A DNA stretch of 64,000 bases from Streptomyces sp. I05A-00742 (GCF_013055795.1 NZ_JABETO010000001.1:360620-424619), one strand, 5' to 3'. Counted from the stretch's first letter, positions 1 to 8,970 are shown. Notes: a model not told the origin generated them from the sequence alone. Numbers and translations: made by a program.

Positions 1-1
1 C

Positions 2-862
2 AGCGGCCTCGGCCTGGCGACCACCCGGGCGCTCGCCCGCCGGGGCGGGCGGGTGATCCTGGCGGTGCGCGACGAGGAGAAGGGCCGCCGGGCGGCCGCC
101 GGGATCACCGCCGAGCAGCCGGGCGCCGACCTGGAGGTACGCCGCCTGGACCTGGCCGACCCCGACTCGGTCCTGGCCTTCGCCGACGGGATGCGCACCG
201 ACCACCGCCACCTGGACGTCCTCGTCAACAACGCCGGTGTGATGGCACTGCCGCGCTCGCTCACCGCGCAGGGCCACGAGCTGCAGTTCGCCTGCAACCA
301 CCTCGGCCACTTCGCGCTCACCGGCCTGCTGCTCGACCTGCTGGCCGCCGGGCGCGACCCCCGCGTCGTCACGGTCAGTTCGGTCAACCACCGCAAGGCC
401 GGCCTCGACTTCGACGACCTCACCGGCGAGCGCCGCTACTCGCCCATGGGCGCCTACAACCAGTCCAAGTTCGCCAACGCCGTCTTCGGCCACGAACTCC
501 ACCGACGCCTGACCGAAGCCGGCAGTCCGGTCCGCAGCCTGCTCGCCCACCCCGGCTACACCGCCACCGGCCTCCAGATGAAGTCCCCGATCGGCCTCTG
601 GCGACTCCTCCTCGGCCGCATCGGCAACCCCCTCCTCGCCCAGCCGGCCGAGCACGGCGCACTGCCCCAGCTCTACGCCGCCACCCAACCGGGCCTCGAA
701 AGCGGCCTTTTCATCGGCCCGTCCGGCACGGCCGAACTCCGCGGCGCCCCGACCGAGGTCCAGCTCGCCCCCGCCGCAGCCGACCCCACCACCGGCCGCC
801 GCCTGTGGGAACTGTCGGAACGGGCGACGGGCGTGCGGTACGCGTTCCCGGCCACGGTCTGA
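2..862 (+). CDS. SDR family NAD(P)-dependent oxidoreductase, 5' end missing
   Basis: The frame is open from the first bases of the window, so the start codon lies upstream and 286 residues are seen. The first residues (SGLGLATTRALARRGGRVIL) are the second half of a Rossmann TGxxxGxG motif, followed by NNAGVM, a serine in VVTVSS and the active-site YNQSK (Y-x-x-x-K). This is the Ser-Tyr-Lys set of classical short-chain dehydrogenases. The layout resembles the retinol-dehydrogenase/protochlorophyllide-reductase-like SDRs common in Streptomyces. The substrate cannot be told. A GTG at 53 could be mistaken for a start, but it would remove the nucleotide-binding loop. Confidence 0.9.
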   Translation, partial: SGLGLATTRALARRGGRVILAVRDEEKGRRAAAGITAEQPGADLEVRRLDLADPDSVLAFADGMRTDHRHLDVLVNNAGVMALPRSLTAQGHELQFACNHLGHFALTGLLLDLLAAGRDPRVVTVSSVNHRKAGLDFDDLTGERRYSPMGAYNQSKFANAVFGHELHRRLTEAGSPVRSLLAHPGYTATGLQMKSPIGLWRLLLGRIGNPLLAQPAEHGALPQLYAATQPGLESGLFIGPSGTAELRGAPTEVQLAPAAADPTTGRRLWELSERATGVRYAFPATV

Positions 863-956
863 GAGCCGGTCGCGCGGTCCGGGGCCCTTCTTGCGGACCC
901 CGGCCGCGGGGCACGGTCTCCGACGCCGGCGGGGCCGGCCGCCTCGGCCGCCCGCT

Positions 957-3026
957 CTACACGTCCACGACGTGGATGGGCGTGGAGTCCTGGGGCCGGT
1001 CTCCCACGAGGAAGTTCAGCCGGCTGTCTCCCAGCGGAGAGTCGGCCGAGGCCTTGACCGCGACCCACGCCACGGCGGTGGAGCCGCTGCCGGAGAGGGC
1101 CAGGGCGACGTCCACGAAGGTGAGGGTCTGCCCGTCTGCGGACAGGGTCCCGGGGTGGTGCTGCGTGTTGCCGGAGGCGTCCTGCACGGTGAGCTGGTGT
1201 CCCGGGAAGGCCTCCTCGACGAACCGCAGCTCCTTGCCCGGGGGGAGGGTGACACGGATGGTGCGACGGGAGCCGGGTGCGCCGTCCGTGTCGGCGCGCA
1301 GCTGTACGCCGGGGTAGCGGGTCTCGCCCGTGCGGGGCAGGGTGACGTCGGGTGGTCCGCCGGGCAGGACCGAGAACCACTCCGTGACACGGATGGGCGT
1401 GGAGCTTCCGGGACGCTCTCCCACGCGGAAGTTCAGTTGCGTGTCCCCGAGCGTTGAGTCGGCGGAGGCCTTCACCGCGACCCAGGCCGAGGACAGCGAT
1501 CCGTTGCCCGACAACGCCAGGGCGACGTCCGTGAAGGTGAGGGACTGCCCGTCGGCGGACAAGGTCCCGGTGTACTGCACCGGGCCGCCTGAAGGACCCT
1601 GCACGGTGAGCTGGTATCCCGGGCCGCCCTCCTCGACGAACCGCAGTCCCCTTCCCGGGAGAAGATCCACGCGGACCGTGCGACGAGATCCCGATCCGGC
1701 CGCGTCAGCGCGTAGTTGTACGCCGGGGTAGCGGGTCTCGCCCGCGCGGGTCAGGGTGACGTCGGGTGGTCCGCCCGGCAGCACCGAGAACCACTCCACG
1801 ACGTGTATCAGGGCGGAGTTCTGGGTTCGGGGTCCTATGCGGTAGGTGAGCCTGGTGTCTCCCAGGGGTGCGGTGTCGGTGGCCTTGACCGCTACCCATG
1901 CCTTGGACGTCGAGCCTGTTCCTGACAGTCCTGGTGCGACGTTGGTGAAGGTGAGTGTCTGGCCGGTTGCGGAGAGCGTTCCGTTGTAGCGGGTCACGGT
2001 TCCGGAGGAGCTCTGCACGCTGAGCTGGTACACGGAGTTCGCCTCGGCGACGAACTGCAGCCCTTTGCCGTGGGGAAGGTCCACGTACACGGTTTGCAGA
2101 GCGACCGCGTTGGCGTCGGCGCGTAGTTGTACGCCTGGACGTCCGGTGTCGCCGGCGCGGGTCAGGGTGACGTCCGGGGGGCCGCCGGGTAGCAGCGATA
2201 GCCATTCTGTGACGCGGACGGTGGTGGAGTTCTGGGTTCGGGGTCCTATGCGGTAGGTGAGCCTGGTGTCTCCCAGGGGTGCGGTGTCGGTGGCCTTGAC
2301 CGCTACCCATGCCTTGGACGTCGAGCCTGTTCCTGACAGCCCTGGTGCGACGTTGGTGAAGGTGAGTGTCTGCCCGTTGGCGGACAGTGTTCCGTTGTAG
2401 CGGGTTACGGCCCCGGAGGAGCTCTGCACGCTGAGCTGGTATCCGGGGCTTCCGTCGGTGACGAACTGCAGCCCCTTTCCCGCGGGGAGATCCACGTACA
2501 CCGTCAGCTGCTGAGCGACTGAGCTCGCGTTGGCGCGCAGTTGCACGCCCGGGCGGCCGGTGTCGCCGGCGCGGGTCAAGGTGACGTCGGGTGGGCCGCC
2601 GGGCAGGAGCGAGAGCCATTCCGTGACGCGGATGGTGGTGGAGTTCTGGGAGCGGGGGCCTATGCGGTAGGTCAGCCTGGTGTCTCCCAGGGGTGCGGTG
2701 TCGGTGGCCTTGACCGCTACCCACGCCTTGGACGTCGAGCCCGGACCCGCCAGTCCCGGGGCGACGTTGGTGAAGGTGAGTGTCTGGCCGGTTGCGGACA
2801 GCGTTCCGTTGTACCGGGTCACGGTCCCGGAGGAGCTCTGCACGCTGAGTTGGTATGTGGGGCTTCCGTCCGTGACGAACTGCAGCCCCCTCCCCGCGGG
2901 GAGATCCACGTACACGGTCTGCGCCGGGATCGTGCCCGAGTCGACGCGCAGTTGCACGGCCGGGCGGCCGGTCTCGCCCGCGCGCGTCAGCGTCACGTCC
3001 GGCGGCGGGCCCGGCAGCAGGGAGAA
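957..3026 (-). repeat. Five in-frame 411-417 bp tandem repeats
   Basis: The five protein repeats correspond to DNA units starting (minus strand) near 3026, 2615, 2201, 1790 and 1376. The three upstream units are far more alike than the last two. For example, about 145 nt beginning near 1816 recur from near 2224 with a single base change, which points to recent duplication or gene conversion. The two C-terminal units have diverged and have a longer loop after the VQLRAD motif. Confidence 0.85.
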
Positions 3027-3368
3027 CACCGGTGGCGGCGGTGGTGGTGCGGGCAAGGACGTCCAGGCCTGCCGGGCCCACGACCCGAAGTAGTAGCGCC
3101 AGACTTCGATCTTGCACTCGCCGATGCCGTCCACGCGGATCTGCGGGCGCGCGGTCGCCCGGCCGTCAGTGTGCGCGCTCCACGCGATCTGAGTTCCGTT
3201 CGTGTTCGCGTTCAGCAGAGTGCAGGGCCCTGCGACCTGTAACGTCCCTTGCTGGCCTGCCAGGGTTCCGGAATTCCCGGGGCAGGAGATGTCGACTTCG
3301 ACTACGGCGACCTGCCCCACATGGCCCGGCAGGCCTGCCATACGGGTAATCGCGATTTCGCCAGCCAT
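957..3368 (-). CDS. Protein of five tandem ~137-residue beta-type repeats
   Basis: This is an 803-residue protein of unknown function. Residues 1-105 form a unique N-terminal region with three cysteines. A proline-rich linker (about 106-113) follows, then five repeats of 137-139 residues starting near residues 115, 252, 390, 527 and 665. Each begins (F/L)S(L/V)LPGxPPDVTL, has VQLR, YVDLP or RVDL, NGTLS..GQ(T/S)LTF and AWVAVKA, and ends RVTEW or HVVEW. Threonine, valine and glycine richness suggests beta-sandwich domains of the kind found on cell surfaces. The visible start (ATG, with GAGGGG upstream) gives no signal peptide or membrane anchor, which is odd for such a protein. I do not recognise the family and leave the function open. 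Confidence 0.8.
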   Translation of the reverse strand: MAGEIAITRMAGLPGHVGQVAVVEVDISCPGNSGTLAGQQGTLQVAGPCTLLNANTNGTQIAWSAHTDGRATARPQIRVDGIGECKIEVWRYYFGSWARQAWTSLPAPPPPPPVFSLLPGPPPDVTLTRAGETGRPAVQLRVDSGTIPAQTVYVDLPAGRGLQFVTDGSPTYQLSVQSSSGTVTRYNGTLSATGQTLTFTNVAPGLAGPGSTSKAWVAVKATDTAPLGDTRLTYRIGPRSQNSTTIRVTEWLSLLPGGPPDVTLTRAGDTGRPGVQLRANASSVAQQLTVYVDLPAGKGLQFVTDGSPGYQLSVQSSSGAVTRYNGTLSANGQTLTFTNVAPGLSGTGSTSKAWVAVKATDTAPLGDTRLTYRIGPRTQNSTTVRVTEWLSLLPGGPPDVTLTRAGDTGRPGVQLRADANAVALQTVYVDLPHGKGLQFVAEANSVYQLSVQSSSGTVTRYNGTLSATGQTLTFTNVAPGLSGTGSTSKAWVAVKATDTAPLGDTRLTYRIGPRTQNSALIHVVEWFSVLPGGPPDVTLTRAGETRYPGVQLRADAAGSGSRRTVRVDLLPGRGLRFVEEGGPGYQLTVQGPSGGPVQYTGTLSADGQSLTFTDVALALSGNGSLSSAWVAVKASADSTLGDTQLNFRVGERPGSSTPIRVTEWFSVLPGGPPDVTLPRTGETRYPGVQLRADTDGAPGSRRTIRVTLPPGKELRFVEEAFPGHQLTVQDASGNTQHHPGTLSADGQTLTFVDVALALSGSGSTAVAWVAVKASADSPLGDSRLNFLVGDRPQDSTPIHVVDV

Positions 3369-3870
3369 TCTTCATCCCCTCACGAGGAATTGGACGACGG
3401 GAAGCGGGCGAGGCGGCACGGCGACCACCTGCCCGAACGCCGGGCTTTCGGTAGCACTTGCTCAGCCTCGCCCGGCCAAGGCTGCCCGGGTGCGGTGGCC
3501 TGCAAAAGGGGGCGTGTGCACTCGAAAACGGTTCCCTGCCATGCAGAGTGCCCACCGCGCCCCGCATCACGGACTACGCGTGTCCCGCACGCACCGCCCG
3601 AGTCCCACGGCCCTCCCCGCGCGCTCCACGGCACCCTCCGTCCACTCCCGGTCCCCACCCCGGAGCGCGCCCACTATGGCCGGAACCCCCTCGGACCCTC
3701 GGGCGCCCACCACCGCGCCCGGCACTCGGCCGCTGCGCGGGGCGCCGGCGAGTCCTGGAGGTTGACGGCTCAATTACGGTGAGCTGGTGCGGCCCTGCGT
3801 CCCTTTCCTCCTGTTTTCGCTGTCACGATCCTCCAATTCCGGCCCCGGCCGGTTCTGCGATGCTGAGTGG
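3369..3870. other. Gap with no recognised gene
   Basis: This is the 5' side of both the five-repeat gene (minus) and the small gene starting near 3871 (plus). Several frames are open because of the high GC, but none has a family resemblance or a good start. It presumably holds both promoters. I see no clear -35/-10 pair or RNA gene. Confidence 0.5.
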
Positions 3871-4239
3871 GTGAGCCAGCAAGAGTGGGAAGCGCTGACC
3901 CAGTCCGAGGAAGCGTTCATGGTCAACGCCTACGAGATCGACATCCTGCCGGGCGTCCGCGGCGATCTCGCCGCAGCGGACCAGCCCCGGCCGGTCGGCG
4001 AGCTCGCGGACATCCTGCTCGCTCTCGTCGACCGCGGGTGGATCGAGGTCCACCGCGTCGCGCCCTGGCACGGCCCTTCGGGACAGGTCGGCATTCACCC
4101 CGGGGCCTTGGTGTCCCGTGATCGGCTGCCGTCCGTCCTCGGCGACCCGGCGAACTGGGAGTATCCGGCCGACGGGGATTGGACCGGCGCCTTGACCCTG
4201 GTCCAGACGGAGGCGGGGAAGAAGATCACGCATCGCTAG
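3871..4239 (+). CDS. Hypothetical protein, possibly cut at its C-terminus
   Basis: This is a 122-residue soluble acidic protein from the GTG at 3871 (VSQQEWEALTQSEEAFMVNA). An ATG at 3919 is an alternative start, and an ORF extension upstream to 3787 looks non-coding. No family is recognised; LADILLALVDRGWIEVHR suggests a small helical fold. The stop is the TAG of a CTAG tetramer exactly where IS5-type transposase sequence begins on the other strand. The original C-terminus may therefore have been replaced by the insertion. Confidence 0.55.
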   Translation: MSQQEWEALTQSEEAFMVNAYEIDILPGVRGDLAAADQPRPVGELADILLALVDRGWIEVHRVAPWHGPSGQVGIHPGALVSRDRLPSVLGDPANWEYPADGDWTGALTLVQTEAGKKITHR

Positions 4240-4434
4240 GCGGCGTTCATAGACGGTCTTCCACGGTCCGGACCTCTCGGGCAGGTCACGCCACTGCGCC
4301 CCGGTCCGCACCCGGCGCAGAATCCCGTCGATCACCTGCCGGTGATCCCGCCACCTGTCACAACGCCCGTTGCTGACTGGCAGGAACGGCCCCAGGCGTT
4401 CCCACTCGGCATCCGTCGGATCGCCCCGCCCCAT
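4240..4434 (-). pseudogene. IS5-type transposase, N-terminal fragment
   Basis: Read on the minus strand from 4434, the sequence gives GRGDPTDAEWERLGPFLP, then WRDHRQVIDGILRRVRTGAQW and RDLPERSGPWKTVYERR. This is the typical N-terminal domain of actinobacterial IS5-family transposases. Similarity stops at about 4240 and the remaining frame is antisense to the preceding small gene. Only about 65 residues remain, with none of the DDE catalytic domain, so it is an inactive remnant. No terminal inverted repeats were identified. Confidence 0.75.
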
Positions 4435-4466
4435 GCTCACATCAACGACTCGGGAACGGGGGCCGT

Positions 4467-4790
4467 TCACGTGGGCAGCACGACACCTGCGTGCTGGGCG
4501 CTCTCTGGCCTGGAGAGGAACACCCGTCGGGTTGGCCGGTCGATTTCCGCGACGACGACGGCGATCTCCTCCCCGACCTCGAAGTCTCCTGCCGGACTTG
4601 CCGCAGGCCGGCCGTGGGTCTCTCTGAAGGGGACCAGCCCGAAAACGCCGTCCCCGAGGTCGACGAAGATGCCGATGGGAAGCACCTTCTCAACCGTCCC
4701 GCGGAGTTCTTGGCCCACCACTGTGCGGTCGGCGAAAGCCTGGAGGGGGTCGGGCTCCAGTGCCTTCAGAGACAGTCTGGCCTCCGCGTT
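4467..4790 (-). pseudogene. C-terminal fragment of an S1 RNA-binding-domain protein
   Basis: The last 107 codons of a minus-strand frame read NAEARLSLKALEPDPL, then VVGQELRGTVEKVLPIGIFV, DLGDGVFGLVPF and RRVFLSRPES. This is one S1 (OB-fold) domain preceded by the LSLKAL..DPL link seen between tandem S1 domains in small Streptomyces S1 proteins. The upstream part, including at least one more S1 domain and the start, is missing. The frame instead runs without a stop into transposase debris. It has no start of its own and lies between two IS5 remnants. Confidence 0.7.
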
Positions 4791-4799
4791 GAAGGTGCA

Positions 4800-5618
4800 G
4801 GGACTCCAGGAACGCCCAGAGTTCCGGGCTCTCAGACCGCCAATCCATACCCGCCACCCTGGCACACGGCGTCGTGTGCCAGCCGAACCGCGCCGGAGGC
4901 GATGTCCGGCCTGGCCCTGCTTCTCCGGGATCGTGTGCGCGATGCCGCGGCGGCGCAGGTCGGAGCGGATCGCGCGTGAGGAATAGGCGCGGTCGGCCAA
5001 CACGTGGTCGGGTCGGGTGCGTGGGCGTCCACCGGCCGGGCGGCTCACACGGATGCGTTGCATCAGCGGTAGGAACTGTGGGGCATCTCCGCGCTGTCCG
5101 GCGGTGATGATGACGGCCAGCACGTGCATCGAGGCGGCGACCGCCAGGTGGACCTTGCTCGTCAGCCCACCGCGGGAGCGGCCGAGACTGTGGTCGTCGG
5201 GCTCGACGCTCACCAGCGATTCTGGCACTGTGGGCGCGCCGGCTGCCCCTTTTTGCGGGCTCCGGCAGCGTGCTGATGCGCCCGGCAGGCGGTGGAGTCG
5301 ATGGGCACTTCCCAGTCCAGGATCCCGTCGGCGTCGGCGGTAGCGTTCAATAATGCTGCCAGGATTCGGGCCCAGACGCCGCCGCGCTGCCAGCGGCGAA
5401 AGACGGCGTATGCCGTCGCCCAACGGTCCGTACCGCTCGGGGATGTCTCGCCACGGCGAGCCGGTCCTGGACCGCCACCAGATCGCGGAACACCTGGCGG
5501 CGGTCCCTGGGCGGGTGCCCCATCGACGGTATCGGCGGCAGCAGCGGCTACAGTCGCCCCACTGCCGGTCTGTCAGGTCTCCACGGCTCACCGGGAGATG
5601 ATGCACCGGGGTGATCAA
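4800..5618 (-). pseudogene. Degenerate IS5-family transposase
   Basis: The frame begins SRGDLTDRQW and contains GSPWRDIPERYGP. Between about 5215 and 4885 it is a well-preserved catalytic core (SVEPDDHSLGRSRGGLTSKV, AGQRGDAPQFLPLM, DHVLADRAYSSRAIR, RRRGIAHTIPEKQGQAGHR). The segment with the first catalytic Asp (DSTACRAHQHAAGARK) lies in another frame near 5250-5300, so there is at least one frameshift. The C-terminus with the last catalytic Glu is lost before 4870. It is non-functional, and it is a second copy besides the 4240-4434 fragment. Confidence 0.8.
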
Positions 5619-5651
5619 TGCTCCGAACTGGCCCTCGCTCTCCCGCTACCA

Positions 5652-6257
5652 TCAGGCGGGTTGCGCGGGTGCGGCCCCCAGGGCTCGGATCGCGAGATCG
5701 ATCGCGGTGGTCAGTCGCTCCATCTCGTGGCCGGCGCGCTCCCGCACCCGCAGGCCGAGCACTGTCGTGAACAGCAATTCCGCGGCCCCACCGATGTCGA
5801 GATCGGTGGACAGCTCGCCTCGCTCCCGCCCTTCGGCCAGCACCGCATGCAGGGCCTGCCGAGTGACCGCGAACGCAGCCTCGGTCCGCTCATGGACCTG
5901 GTCGTCAGCGGTGCCGAGCTCGGTGGCGGTGTTGACCACAAAGCATCCGCGACCGGACTCGCCGCCGGCTGGGCAGGTCACCAGCCACAGCATCCATTCC
6001 CGCAGTACCTCGCGAACCGGTCGATCACTCGCATCCAGACGCTGGCGGGCCTGCGTCGACTCGGTGGCCCGGTAGTGGTCGAGCGCGCGCAGAAAGAGCG
6101 TGTGTTTGTCCGTGAACGTCCGGTACAGGCTGCTGGGCGTGAGCTTCAGCTCGTCGCCCAGGTCCCGCACTGAAGTGGCGTGGTAACCGCGCCGCCAGAA
6201 CAGCTCGGTCGCCGAGTTGACCGCGTTCTGCTCGTCGAACTGTCGAGGGCGTGCCAT
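5652..6257 (-). CDS. TetR/AcrR family repressor
   Basis: A 201-residue protein beginning MARPRQFDEQNAVNSATELF. The helix-turn-helix lies at about residues 25-55 (TSVRDLGDELKLTPSSLYRT), followed by a ligand-binding half with CFVVNTATELG, a sequence common in AcrR-type members. It is divergent from an MFS exporter at 6351, with 93 bp between the two starts and two palindromes in that gap. It is therefore most likely the local repressor of the exporter and of itself. The inducer is unknown. Confidence 0.9.
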   Translation of the reverse strand: MARPRQFDEQNAVNSATELFWRRGYHATSVRDLGDELKLTPSSLYRTFTDKHTLFLRALDHYRATESTQARQRLDASDRPVREVLREWMLWLVTCPAGGESGRGCFVVNTATELGTADDQVHERTEAAFAVTRQALHAVLAEGRERGELSTDLDIGGAAELLFTTVLGLRVRERAGHEMERLTTAIDLAIRALGAAPAQPA

Positions 6258-6279
6258 GAGTTCACCTTACCCATCTTGT

Positions 6280-6329
6280 GGAGCGTTCGCTCCCATACTA
6301 GGGTCCCCGATACGGGAGCGATCGTTCCC
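6280..6329. promoter_or_regulatory. Two palindromic operators between tetR and MFS genes
   Basis: The first palindrome at 6280-6293 is GGAGCG-tt-CGCTCC. The second at 6314-6329 is gggagcgatcgttccc, symmetric except for one base pair. Their centres are 35 bp apart and both share the half-site GGAGCG/GGAACG, as expected for two dimers of one TetR protein. They lie between divergent starts, so they can control both promoters. I infer that the TetR encoded at 5652-6257 binds here. Confidence 0.75.
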
Positions 6330-6350
6330 GAATGTATGGAGGAGGATCCG

Positions 6351-7553
6351 TTGACGACCGCAGAGCAGACCCCCACCCAGATACAGGAACCAGGGACCCC
6401 AGGCAGGAGTCGCTGGATGGCGGTCTGTGTGGTGACGCTGGGCACCTTCCTGTTGGTGACCGCAGAGCAACTGCCGATCGGTCTGTTGACCTCCGTGGGG
6501 TCCGCGCTGTCGGTCTCCGAGGGCACGGCAGGGCTGATGGTGACGGTGCCCAGCATCGTCGCCGGGTTCGCGGCACCGCTGGTCCCGATGATCGTCGGGT
6601 CACTGAACCGCCGCGTCCTGCTGCTCGGGCTGATGGCCCTGATGACCGTCGCGAACCTGGGCTCCGCCCTGGCGCCGAACTTCGCGGTGCTGGTGGGCTC
6701 CCGGGTGCTGGTCGGCATAGCGGTCGGCGGCTTCTGGGCGATCGCCGCCGGCCTGGCGGTCCGACTCGTCGCGCCTGCGGACGTGCCTCGCGCCACCGCG
6801 GTCATCTTCGGCGGCGTCGGAGCCGCGAACGTGTTCGGTGTCCCGCTGGGCACCCTGGTCGGTGATCTGACCGGCTGGCGTATCGCCTTCTCCTCACTCA
6901 GCGCCCTGGCGCTCGTGACCCTGATCGCCCTGCTGGCGGTACTGCCGAGGCTGGTCACCTCCCAGACCATCCGGCCCAAGCTGCTGATGGAGCAGTTCCG
7001 GAACCCGGGCGTGCGCGTCGGCATCATCGCGACGGCGCTCCTCGTGTTCGGACACTTCGCCGCTTACACGTTCGTGAGCCCGGCACTGCAGAAGCTGTCG
7101 GGGATCGACGAGCGCTATGTCGGTCCGTTGCTGTTCGGGTTCGGTGCGGCCGGCATGATCGGCAACTTCGTCGCCGGGTCGGCGCTCTCCCGCCGCGTGC
7201 ACCGCAGCGTACTGACCATCGCCGTAGCCATGACGGCCGCGATGCCACTCTTCCTGCTGCTGGGCCGGGCCGCGCTCGGCGGCGCCATCCTGCTGATCGT
7301 CTGGGGCCTGGCCTTCGGCGGTGTGTCTGTGGGCCTCCAGACCTGGATAATCAAGGCCGCTCCGCAGGCCGTGGAAGCCGCCTCCTCGCTGTGGGTGGCG
7401 GTGTTCAACCTGTCCATCGGTTTCGGCGCGTTGGCCGGCGGCATCATCGTCGACACGCTCACGCTCCAAGGCGTGCTCTGGCTCGGTGGCGCCTGTGCTT
7501 TGCTCGCCGCCCTGGCGATCTGGACCGCCCGTACCAACGACGCTGTGCGCTGA
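6351..7553 (+). CDS. MFS transporter, DHA1 (AraJ/Bcr-like) drug efflux type
   Basis: A 400-residue membrane protein with about 12 hydrophobic segments, starting with WMAVCVVTLGTFLLVTAEQL. It has the loop 2-3 and helix-4 features of proton-driven DHA1 exporters (for example GSRVLVGIAVGGFWAIAAGL). The TTG at 6351 is preferred because GGAGGAGG lies 5 nt upstream; an ATG at 6336 in the same frame would overlap that ribosome site. The divergent TetR and the two palindromes suggest inducible efflux of a small toxic compound. The substrate cannot be read from the sequence. Confidence 0.88.
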   Translation: MTTAEQTPTQIQEPGTPGRSRWMAVCVVTLGTFLLVTAEQLPIGLLTSVGSALSVSEGTAGLMVTVPSIVAGFAAPLVPMIVGSLNRRVLLLGLMALMTVANLGSALAPNFAVLVGSRVLVGIAVGGFWAIAAGLAVRLVAPADVPRATAVIFGGVGAANVFGVPLGTLVGDLTGWRIAFSSLSALALVTLIALLAVLPRLVTSQTIRPKLLMEQFRNPGVRVGIIATALLVFGHFAAYTFVSPALQKLSGIDERYVGPLLFGFGAAGMIGNFVAGSALSRRVHRSVLTIAVAMTAAMPLFLLLGRAALGGAILLIVWGLAFGGVSVGLQTWIIKAAPQAVEAASSLWVAVFNLSIGFGALAGGIIVDTLTLQGVLWLGGACALLAALAIWTARTNDAVR

Positions 7554-7784
7554 CCGAGATCCACTCGGGCTGCCCGGGTACCGGAGAAGGACTTCCGGTG
7601 CCGGCCAGGGCGGCCTCGGCGGTCGGAATGATCGAACTCGGCCCGCCGGTCCGTACGGATGTGCTGCGCCGGTCGACCGGCGGGTGAACCGCGCATTTTC
7701 CGATCCTGCGACCAGGCGATTACCGGGTTGGATACGGATCGTCACCCACCGTCGATGCCCTGCGGGGGGGCGAAGGAGCGGCAG

Positions 7785-8870
7785 ATGAGGCGTTCGAGGC
7801 TGTGGGCCGGAGCGGCGGCGACCTTGGCGGGGGCGTGTCTGATGACCTCGCAACTGGTCGTGCCGGCGGAATCCGCTCCTCAGCGGTATGTGGTGTTCAC
7901 CCCGGGGACGGCGGCGAACTGGACGCCGCCGGGCGGGGTCAAGCAGCTGCACTTCTACCTCTGGGGCCCGGGTGGCGGCGGAGGCGGCGCGGGAGGGTCC
8001 GGCGGCGGGGGCGGCGGCGAGGGCCGGGGCGCGGTGAGCGGCGTCGGCACCGACAGCTCGTCGAACGGTGTGGACGGTGCCGGAGGCGCGGGAGGGAACG
8101 GCGGAGGCGGCGGGGCAGGGAGTTTCCTGCACTGCGTGGCGCCGCCCTCGGGATCGCTGATCATCTCCCCCGGAACGGGCAACGCGGGCGGCGCGGGTGG
8201 CGCGGGCGGGGACGGCGGGTCCAGCGGCACCAACCTCCTGGGCACCGACGGCAGCAAGGGCAAGAACGGTGCCACCGGCGCCCGCGGCAGCTCCGGGGGC
8301 CACACCTCGGTCGGCATCCTCAGCAGGTACAACCCCGTGACCGGCAGGCGCCAGGACACGACCCTGCCCATCATGGCCGCGTACGGCGGCCAGGGCGGAC
8401 ACGGGGGCCGGGGCGGAGGCGGCGGAGGCGGGGGAAGCGAGAAGGGCGCATCTGCCGGGCAGGCGACGAAGGCCACGGCGGAAGGCGGCGCGGGAGCGGC
8501 CAGGAAGCTCGCGTTCAAGCCCTGCCGTCAGTTCGTTCCCGGCAAGAAGGGCTCCAACGGCGGACAGGGGACGAATGGCGCCGCACGCTACACCGCGGGT
8601 GACGGCGGCCCCGGTGGCGCCGGCGGATCCGCAGCCCAACCCGCACGCATCAAGCTTCCCGACGGCACCTACTACACCCCGCCGGCGACAGCCGGCAGGG
8701 GCGGCAACGGCGGAACGCGCCCGCCCACCCGTTTCGACCGTTTCAGGTATCGCCCCGGCTTCGGCGGCGCCGGCGGCACCGGCGACACCAAGCCCGCGGC
8801 CGGCAAGCGCGGATACGACGGCGGCGCGGGCGCCAAGGGCGGCGACGGCCTGATCGTCATCGCCTGGTGA
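7785..8870 (+). CDS. Secreted glycine-rich protein
   Basis: A 361-residue protein with a Sec-type signal peptide: MRRSRLWAGAAATLAGACLM, a hydrophobic stretch and a probable cut near AES-AP at about residue 30. The mature part opens with YVVFTPGTAANWTPPGGVK and LHFYLWGPGGGGG. It continues as long Gly/Ala/Asp tracts with scattered aromatic and basic inserts and ends GGDGLIVIAW. That frame (beta-strand, Gly loop array, closing beta-strand) is the glycine-rich domain found in bacterial surface and phage-tail proteins. GAAGGAG lies 8 nt before the ATG. The next gene, 100 bp on, is also secreted. The role is unknown. Confidence 0.82.
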   Translation: MRRSRLWAGAAATLAGACLMTSQLVVPAESAPQRYVVFTPGTAANWTPPGGVKQLHFYLWGPGGGGGGAGGSGGGGGGEGRGAVSGVGTDSSSNGVDGAGGAGGNGGGGGAGSFLHCVAPPSGSLIISPGTGNAGGAGGAGGDGGSSGTNLLGTDGSKGKNGATGARGSSGGHTSVGILSRYNPVTGRRQDTTLPIMAAYGGQGGHGGRGGGGGGGGSEKGASAGQATKATAEGGAGAARKLAFKPCRQFVPGKKGSNGGQGTNGAARYTAGDGGPGGAGGSAAQPARIKLPDGTYYTPPATAGRGGNGGTRPPTRFDRFRYRPGFGGAGGTGDTKPAAGKRGYDGGAGAKGGDGLIVIAW

Positions 8871-8970
8871 CCCCCGCCGGCACCGGGCCCGGCATCTCCA
8901 CCGGCCGGTGCAGCCGCCAGCGGCCCGCACGCCCCCTCACCCATCACCGCTCACGGACAAGGAGAGCCCC

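Noticed and set aside
4467..5618. A single 383-residue transposase-S1 fusion protein
   Set aside because: The transposase part is frameshifted and truncated and the S1 part starts inside a domain linker, so the joint ORF is an accident of decay rather than a working fusion.
7976..8860. Glycine-rich region as a PE-PGRS or silk-like protein
   Set aside because: No PE domain or regular peptide period is present; the Gly tracts are irregular with charged inserts and closing beta-strands.
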